A DNA stretch of 64,000 bases from Ophiostoma sp. CBS 140.51 (Eukaryota > Ascomycota > Sordariomycetes > Ophiostomatales > Ophiostomataceae). The notes under the pieces are model-generated. The model was given only the letters and a program-made list of their open reading frames with translations. It was not told the origin of the DNA and made no database searches. The position numbers and the translations under genes are program-made. Positions 57,713 to 64,000 of this stretch are shown here, one piece after another. Position 1 is the first letter of the stretch, and each line of letters begins with the position of its first letter. The stretch lies in assembly GCA_029298735.1 (NCBI GenBank), contig JANSLP010000168.1, positions 1 through 64,000 on the forward strand, read 5' to 3'.

Positions 57713-60700
57713 TGTGAGGTGTGCTTAAGAAGGAAGGGATGCTGGTATAGATGTGTTCAAAATTCCAAGTCGAGGATGAAGTTGAAGCTGAACCGGGTTG
57801 CTGGTAACGAGAAGTTCGTGTGGTCCGTTCGTTTTGTGCCCTTTTGGCTGAATGCGGTGGTCAGTTTTGGGATACTGGAGAAGCTTGGTGTGCGGCCTAA
57901 GAAATGTAACGGGAAGGCTGAAGCGTGGCTGGATGACGGAAGAGAGGGTGGGAGAATGAAGCTCGCTAGAGAGGAAGAGGTCGGCCGTCGACAGTGATTT
58001 GTCTCGCAGGTCGTACAATGTCGTGAGCTGGTAAGGAAGGAGGGAAACAATGCCCAAAATGAGAAAGAAGCGAGGTTGTGCGTTTTACAGAGGTAGGTCC
58101 GACCGAACAACGACGTAAGGTTACCGCAAAGGAAGGGACGACTGACAACGACGTCCGAGAGAAAAGAGAAAGAGCTATCCCAGGGCTGGCAGTGTTCGCT
58201 GGGGACCTGGAAGGCACGGCAATACCAAGGGCGGGAAAGTGGAGGCGAGAGGAGTAAAAAAACGGGGTACTCGTACACGCTGCGAAGGACGGAAGGCACG
58301 ACACGAGAGGGAAGACATGGAAGAAGGGAGTGCTACAGGGAATGCAGGCAGGGGTCAGATAAAAATAGCGGTACCGGTACCTGTTTTCTCAGTAGCGCTA
58401 GTGTTGTGCCTCTTGGAGTGCTGGAGACCGTTTTGCTAGGCCATTTTCTAACTTTCCAGCTTGCCTTCCATTTACTACGAATCGCCAGGAACTGGACCTC
58501 AATCTGAGTAAGAAACGTTAAGTACAGTGGGCGAAAAAGATTACTAGTTCGACTGAGCGAACAGTCAACAAACGATTGCCCGTTTTTGCCTTGCGAGGAC
58601 TGGGCGATGAAAGGGAATCGGCGCAACGAATGCTGGGGATGTTCAAGAGGAGAGGTAGAGGGGGCCGAACAGACGGGAAGAAGAGGGCCTGGATGGTGGA
58701 TGGACGGTCGGGACGGGTCTGGGTCCCAGAGCTCTGGAATGGTCTTTCCTGCTGTGCCTTTTTACACCTGCCATTCGAACGAACGAACGCGACCAAGCAA
58801 GGCACAGCAGGGAGCGTCGCGATATTAGACTTTGGGTGCAGTGGACGGAAGAGCGCTACGAAGAAAGAGCTACTGGTAAAAGCCGAAAACCATTAGATGC
58901 GACTATTGTTTTTTCTCCGCTTCCTCTTCTGGCGGGTTTTCAATAAATTGGACGACGGCTTCAGCTGGACAACAAAGTCTGCTACCGTCTTGAAAAAGTA
59001 AACGGAATACTGCTGAACTAGGCTAGTCTGAGCTTGTTTCTTTGCCGAAGCATGACCCCCAACTTCATAAAACCAGAGACGCAGGACCGAGTCGTTTTTG
59101 TATTTTTTATTTTCTTTGTTCAGCTTCTTTCTGACAATGCAGAGCCAAGACTTTCGGCGAAGCTTTTGTAAAGACAGAAGTGTCAATCTGTGTTGTAACT
59201 GTCACGGTACTGTTCAGTGTCTGTTTGCCGACGACGGGAAAACCGACTTGAGAACAGACATGACGATAGAATGAAACCTCACAATGTGGTTAGACCCAGA
59301 CGTCAGTGCAGTCAATTAAACTGTCCTGAACCACTTTACGCGCGTGCAGTTGAAAAAATGCGACCGGGAATGGAAAGGGATAGGCAAGAAGAAAAGAGAA
59401 GAGAAATCCAACCCCTGGAAGATGGAGCAGCGCGGACACGGGGCGGCAGGGCCAAAAAGCCAAGACGAGCCCATGCCAGTTGAAGAGTTGGGGGAAGTTG
59501 CGGCTGTGAGTGAGCCCTTGCTTGAAAAGAGTAAAAAGAGGATCGATCGGCAAGAAACCACGCAACGACAGCCCTTCCTCCTTGCTGTCTCGGATGGGCC
59601 AGACAGACGACGTATCTTGAATATTAGGAGTATCAAGGCAGAGGAGACAAGGGCAGCAAACAAGCAATTCTGAACCACGCAGGGTGAAGGCCTGGATCGA
59701 GCCAGCATCTTGGAGAGTGCCTTTGGCATAATTAAGGGAGACCTTCTCGCAGTAGCCTTTTTCTCACAACGATTTCATGACTCTACTTTTGCATTCTTGG
59801 CCTCACAAGCCACGGAACAACTGAAGCCTTTTGCGTTCTTTTTCCTCGCCTTTTCCTTATTTACACCTCTCCCATTTTCAGCCCTTGCTCCCTCCTTTTC
59901 TGTGCAGAAGCCACATTCATCTTACGTTGTTGGCAGATTTGTCGTTGCTCTGTGGCATTGTGGCGTTTTAATATTTGCTTTTGTTCGTGGCTTTTGCTGA
60001 TATAGCTGTCTGGCTAGCGAGGTGCATTTGAGGTGCCGTGAAGGCGTTGTCACAGCGTCCTTTTTACCTGCAAGCCAGGAAGCCTCCTTCCAGCGGTATA
60101 TATGACGCCTAAATCGTATACTCCGTATATAACGCCCCGTGCATCTGGACGTGACCAACGTCGTCTCTTTCCAAGGGAGCATTGTGAAGATGCTTCCTCT
60201 AAACTGCGCCGCACATGGAAAGGACCCAAAAGAAGGGACGGGAAAGCAACATTGCACTGCTTGGTGAAAGCCGTCCAATCTCGCTCTCCGTGCCTCCTTC
60301 ACGCGTTTTGGATCCTTTCTTGTCATGGTGGGCTGCATCTTCTCCCTTACCCACCAACAGACAACAATCCTCTCGTGTCCCTAGGATTTGACGTGGCCAA
60401 CCTGTCCCGACAACCTGTTTAGAACAGGCCAGTCCCCGCAAGCAGACACGAGGCGTACAATGCACCGTTCTCAGCTTTGAAAGGGAGACTTCAAACAAGG
60501 GCGAAGGATAAGATATTCAACAATGGCCTCTATGGCGGGAGTTCTCCGCGAAGGATACCTAAGATACCAGATACAAAGAAATCACACAAAGCCACGCCCT
60601 TGACAGGAACAAGCGAGATACTCTTGATGAAGAGAACGCACACAAAAAGGAGACAGGGATGGTCCAATTTAGAGGACACTCTCATGGCTTCCCCCACACA

Positions 60701-62286
60701 CCCCTTCCCTTCTTCGTTCCCATTCCTTCCATCCACCCTCTCTTCACCTCCCTCCCTTTGCTTCACACCCTTTTCACTTGTTCGGGCTTAGCGCCTCTGT
60801 AATTGCCATTTTCCTGTCATTGTCACTGGCACTGGGCAGACCGTGTTCCTTTTCGATATTGGACACCTAGGGCAGCAGTTACTTGCAGCCCGCATTGAGG
60901 TGAACCACAAACTGTAAATGTGCAAAAAGAGACACAGTTAACGACACCTGCAGAGAATATGTCACTCGTTTGGGTTGAGTGGAAGGAAGGCAACTGCGAC
61001 CTGTAAGATATTGGAGGAGACGGAACACAATTGAGCAGACTCGCATTGCAAAAGCCAACACTTTAGAACCAAGTCAATGTCTGGGTCCTTTTCCTCAGCC
61101 CCAACGATCCTTTTCGAATTTTGTGATTAAAAAAAATCTGCTGTTTCTCGGCTCTTGGGCTGAACCATCATCCATTCCCCGAAGTATGGAGCAAAGACGG
61201 GACTGAGAAGACTGGCAAACTTGGTTGCTTTTTGCTTCATATCTGCGTTTGCCTAAAAGGAAAGGGGAGATTTGGGTGCCACAGCGCTGTTGGCGAGGGA
61301 CTTGACCAAAGCTGGCGCTATGCTCAAACAGACGGTTGAAAAGGCAGTGTTGTGCCCCTAAAACCCACAAGGTCCCCTATGGGTTCCCTAAAAAGCGACC
61401 CCTATTTTTCAGGGCACCCACCATAACACGCCTGACACGCCCAGACAAGGACACATTGTCTTTTAGCCTCTGTTAGGCGTGCGCGTCTTTTTTGTGTCTT
61501 TTGTGTCTCGCTCGTGTGTCTTGTCTTGCACAGGCCTCGTTTTGTCTTTCGGCTGTATCGGCCTTCTCGAGTAACTCTTTTTCTTCAGAATGACGGCGTA
61601 CGGGGACACTTTCAAAGTGACATTGTCAGCTGTGCTCCTTTTTGTTTCACCATAAGGCCTTTAACAGCTCGAATTGTGTATTATGTCTAGGCGAGGAGTT
61701 CACTTTTTGAAGAACAGTGAGAGCGAGAATGCCTTGAAAAGGTTTCACCGACTTCTCTTCAAAAGGTCCCAAGCAGCTTGCAGCAGCTTGATTGCTTCCA
61801 AATTGATGCTTCTTTTACTGCCTTACCCACCCGTTCGTCAACCCTACCCGAGCGGGATCAATCTAAAATAGATGAAGAATCGGCATATTAACTGTACGAG
61901 ATAGGCATTCTTATATGTAAATCATGTTTATATTGAAAATTCATTTCTTAACGCCATTTGATCCAAATAACTATGAGACGGACCCAAAAAAGTAAAGTGT
62001 GAAGAAGAGGGCACAGTGCTCTGTTTACACTCGCCCTCCCAAAAACAATGACAATTAAAGAGATACAAAAGGGTGGAAAAGTAGTGAACAAGAAAATTGT
62101 TTGTATACGATGAAAGAGAGAATGACATAAAGACAAAGAAAAAATACAGCCGCAAGAACTCCCCTGCCTTGAGAAAGTGCAAAAGATTAATGTAACGCCA
62201 GTTTTGTATCGTGGATATTGTGAAAGGTTTCATGTGTGATGGTGTGAATGGCGGTGATGTAGTCCGTCGTGCCGGTGAGAATCTTT
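57713..62286. other. 4.6-kb gene-poor region
   Basis: Upstream region of the transporter (minus-strand leader to ~58,300) and 3' flank of the GT34-like gene. Open frames are short, low-complexity and lack codon bias. A TACTCCGTA element occurs at 60119-60127. 61,870-62,200 is AT-rich. I see no RNA gene or mobile element. Confidence 0.5.
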
Positions 62287-63934
62287 CTAAGACGACTCGG
62301 AGGTTGAGTCGGAAGAGGAGTCGGAGCTGGATGAGTCAGGCGACGACTCGCTGTCGGCCGACTTCTCCTCAGAAGAAGAGGTCTCCTCGCTGGAGGTGGA
62401 TTCACTGGTGGCCGAGTCAGAAGACGAGTCGGAAGGGTCGGAGGACGAGGAGGTAGATTCGGCAGCTGCGGCGGCGGCAGTCTTAGCGGCGGCGGCAGCA
62501 GAGGCAGAAGCGGCAGCCTCCTCTTCTTCCTTCTTCTTGGCAGCCTCCTCAGCGGCCTTCTTCTTCTCTTCCAGCTGCTTCTGCTTCAGCTCGTCCTTCT
62601 TGCGCTGCTCCTCCTTCTTCTTCTCCTTCTCAATCTGCTTGCGCTCCTCGGCCTTCTTCTTCTCCTCAAACTTTCTCTTCTCGTCCTCCTTCTTGCGCTG
62701 ATTCTCCTTAGCCTCAACCTCCTTAGCGGCAGCGACACGCTCCTGCATCACACCCTCGTAATCTTGCCAGAATTGAGCAACCTCCACCTGCAGCTTAGCA
62801 GTGTGGTTGGGGTTGTTCCACTCGGGCAGCAGCGCCTCGGCGCGGTCGAGCCATGGCTTCATCCAGCTGTCGCGAACACCCTTAGTACCCGCAAAGTGGA
62901 CGAGCAGGTCGCCCTGCATGACCTTCCACGGCTGGATCTTGCCGTCACGGCCGTCGTCAAAGACCTCCGTGGTGCCGTTATCGAACATGGCAGGAGACAT
63001 GTTGTGGCTGAACAGCCACTTGCCGTCGGCGAAGAAAGCGTTGTTGACGGGCAGCGAGTTGTACCACCGCATAGGCACCTCCGCCCAGTGGTTTTTATTC
63101 TTAAGGGCGTCACGAGCAAGCGGAGACTCGTTGTGCGTCAACAAAAACTGGAAGGCACTCTGGTCGCGGAAGCGGTCCTTAAGCGTGCGCTCCTTCTCGT
63201 ACATGGGGTAGGCCAGAACACCGGACAGCATGGACGCGGTCCACGGGTGGACACGGAGCGCAAAAGCACCCGAGTTGAGGCCGTCCCAGTTGGAAGCAAT
63301 GACCAGGTGCACATCGTTCAGAATGTCACTCGTGTTGGGGGGAAGGAATGTCTCGAGGGGTGTCGAAGGGTTAAGAATCATAGTGTCGCCATCGAACCAG
63401 CTGCAATTGTTAGCGGCGCTACGTAAATTATCAGATTTCGTTGCGGAACCGGGTGACCTACAAAATCCATTCGAGGCGCTCTGACTCGGGCTTGAGCAGC
63501 TCGGTAATGATAATAGCCAGCAGATAGGCAGGCTTGGTGTAGGCGCCCGAGCCGCGGTGCATACGGTCGTTGTCAATCAGGTCGCTAACGACCTCGCGGT
63601 CGGCAATAAAGTGCGGGTAGCCGTGCAGGTCGTTGTGGTACTGGTGCGTCTTGAAGGCGCGGTGCACCACGGGAATGTCCAGGGCGTTGACAGCGACGCC
63701 GACCTTGGCCACCTTGGCCATGGGGCCCTTAGGCATCGTGGCCGGCTTGGTGCCTAGCATGCGCGTGACGCCAAACTGGCCGTCGACGTCTTGCTGCTCG
63801 CCGAAGCGCACGGGCGTGTTGCAGGTGGTGGCAAAGTCGACGCGCTGCAGGTAGTTGAAGCAGAGGTAGACCAAGCATATTGAGGTCAAGACGGCCAGCA
63901 GCCGTGTTGGCCGCTGGAACTGTTGGACAAGCAT
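62287..63934 (-). CDS. GT34-like Golgi glycosyltransferase with coiled-coil tail
   Basis: Two exons, 63934-63462 and 63400-62287 (61-nt intron, GTAGGT donor, GCTAAC branch, TTGCAG acceptor), giving 528 residues. A type II membrane topology is likely: a short cytosolic N-terminus, one helix at ~12-29 (RLLAVLTSICLVYLCFNYL), then a lumenal domain. At the splice junction LEWIFWFDGDTMILNPSTPL carries the DxD-type metal site D161-G-D163; next come NWDGLNSGAFALRVHPWTAS and DQSAFQFLL, as in the GMA12/MNN10 (GT34) family of alpha-mannosyl/galactosyltransferases. After the catalytic domain comes a Lys/Glu-rich coiled coil (about 380-455), an Ala run and a Ser/Glu-rich tail to the end, unusual for the family. 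The upstream promoter lies mostly beyond the window. Confidence 0.82.
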
Positions 63935-64000
63935 GGTGTTGGGGGTTTGCGGGTGAAGGTGGTAGGCGGTTCAATCAGGCGATGCGGTGGCAGCCCGGGA
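63935..64000. other. Window edge, leader of the GT34-like gene
   Basis: The 66 nt upstream of the minus-strand ATG at 63934. It is too short to analyse further. Confidence 0.5.

Overview
The window is nuclear DNA from a filamentous ascomycete, most likely a sordariomycete. Most of its genes are interrupted by short GT-AG introns (53-185 nt), several with CTAAC-type branch sites. It encodes fungal or eukaryotic markers: dolichol-phosphate mannosyltransferase, tRNA-splicing endonuclease subunit Sen15, a TRAPP complex subunit, a mitochondrial ribosomal protein, a DUF1996 secreted protein and a Golgi-type sugar transporter. There are no operons, phage genes, CRISPR arrays or rRNA genes, and I recognise no intact transposon. 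The species cannot be named from the sequence alone.

Layout, left to right. 1-4.08 kb: gene-free, strongly pyrimidine-rich leader. 4.1-5.8 kb: MFS sugar porter. 7.0-7.7 kb (minus): secreted-protein gene broken by an in-frame TAA just after its signal peptide. 8.5-9.4 kb (minus): conserved membrane-anchored protein of unknown function. 9.99-11.7 kb: TRAPPC12-like TPR protein, tail to tail with DPM1 (11.9-12.7 kb, minus). 13.7-15.4 kb (minus): DUF2985/PLAC8-like membrane protein. 18.1-18.4 kb (minus): 97-residue protein of unknown function. 19.0-21.2 kb: Sen15 and a five-exon zinc alcohol dehydrogenase, tail to tail. 21.2-34.6 kb: a 13.4-kb gene desert with a perfect 24-nt palindrome and many short GTACNNNGTA-type elements, ending in a pyrimidine-rich probable leader. 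34.6-37.4 kb: large C2H2 zinc-finger transcription factor. 37.9-38.2 kb (minus): small membrane protein. 39.5-40.7 kb: COX14-like mitochondrial assembly factor. 41.7-43.3 kb (minus): disordered protein with a CxxC tail, whose reading frame continues past a TAG. 43.3-48.4 kb: second gene-poor stretch. 48.4-49.6 kb: DAHP synthase with a perfect TGACTCA box upstream. 50.1-52.6 kb: divergent pair of a secretory membrane protein and mitochondrial mL50, with a 16-nt tandem repeat between them. 54.6-55.7 kb: DUF1996 secreted protein. 56.6-57.7 kb (minus): TPT/nucleotide-sugar transporter family. 57.7-62.3 kb: third gene-poor stretch. 62.3-63.9 kb (minus): GT34-like glycosyltransferase with a long coiled-coil and Ser/Glu-rich tail.

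This looks like ordinary core-genome housekeeping DNA rather than a functional cluster. Several products serve the secretory pathway (DPM1, the TRAPP subunit, the TPT transporter, the GT34-like enzyme) and two serve mitochondria, but no co-regulated unit is evident. The points most worth a second look are the two coding frames interrupted by single in-frame stops, the promoter tandem repeat, the palindrome and short repeated elements of the desert, a probable 721-nt leader intron of the transcription factor, and a tRNA-like motif shared by two upstream regions. I did not find a convincing new biological system. All exon boundaries are my own reading of splice signals and reading frames; none is supported by RNA data.
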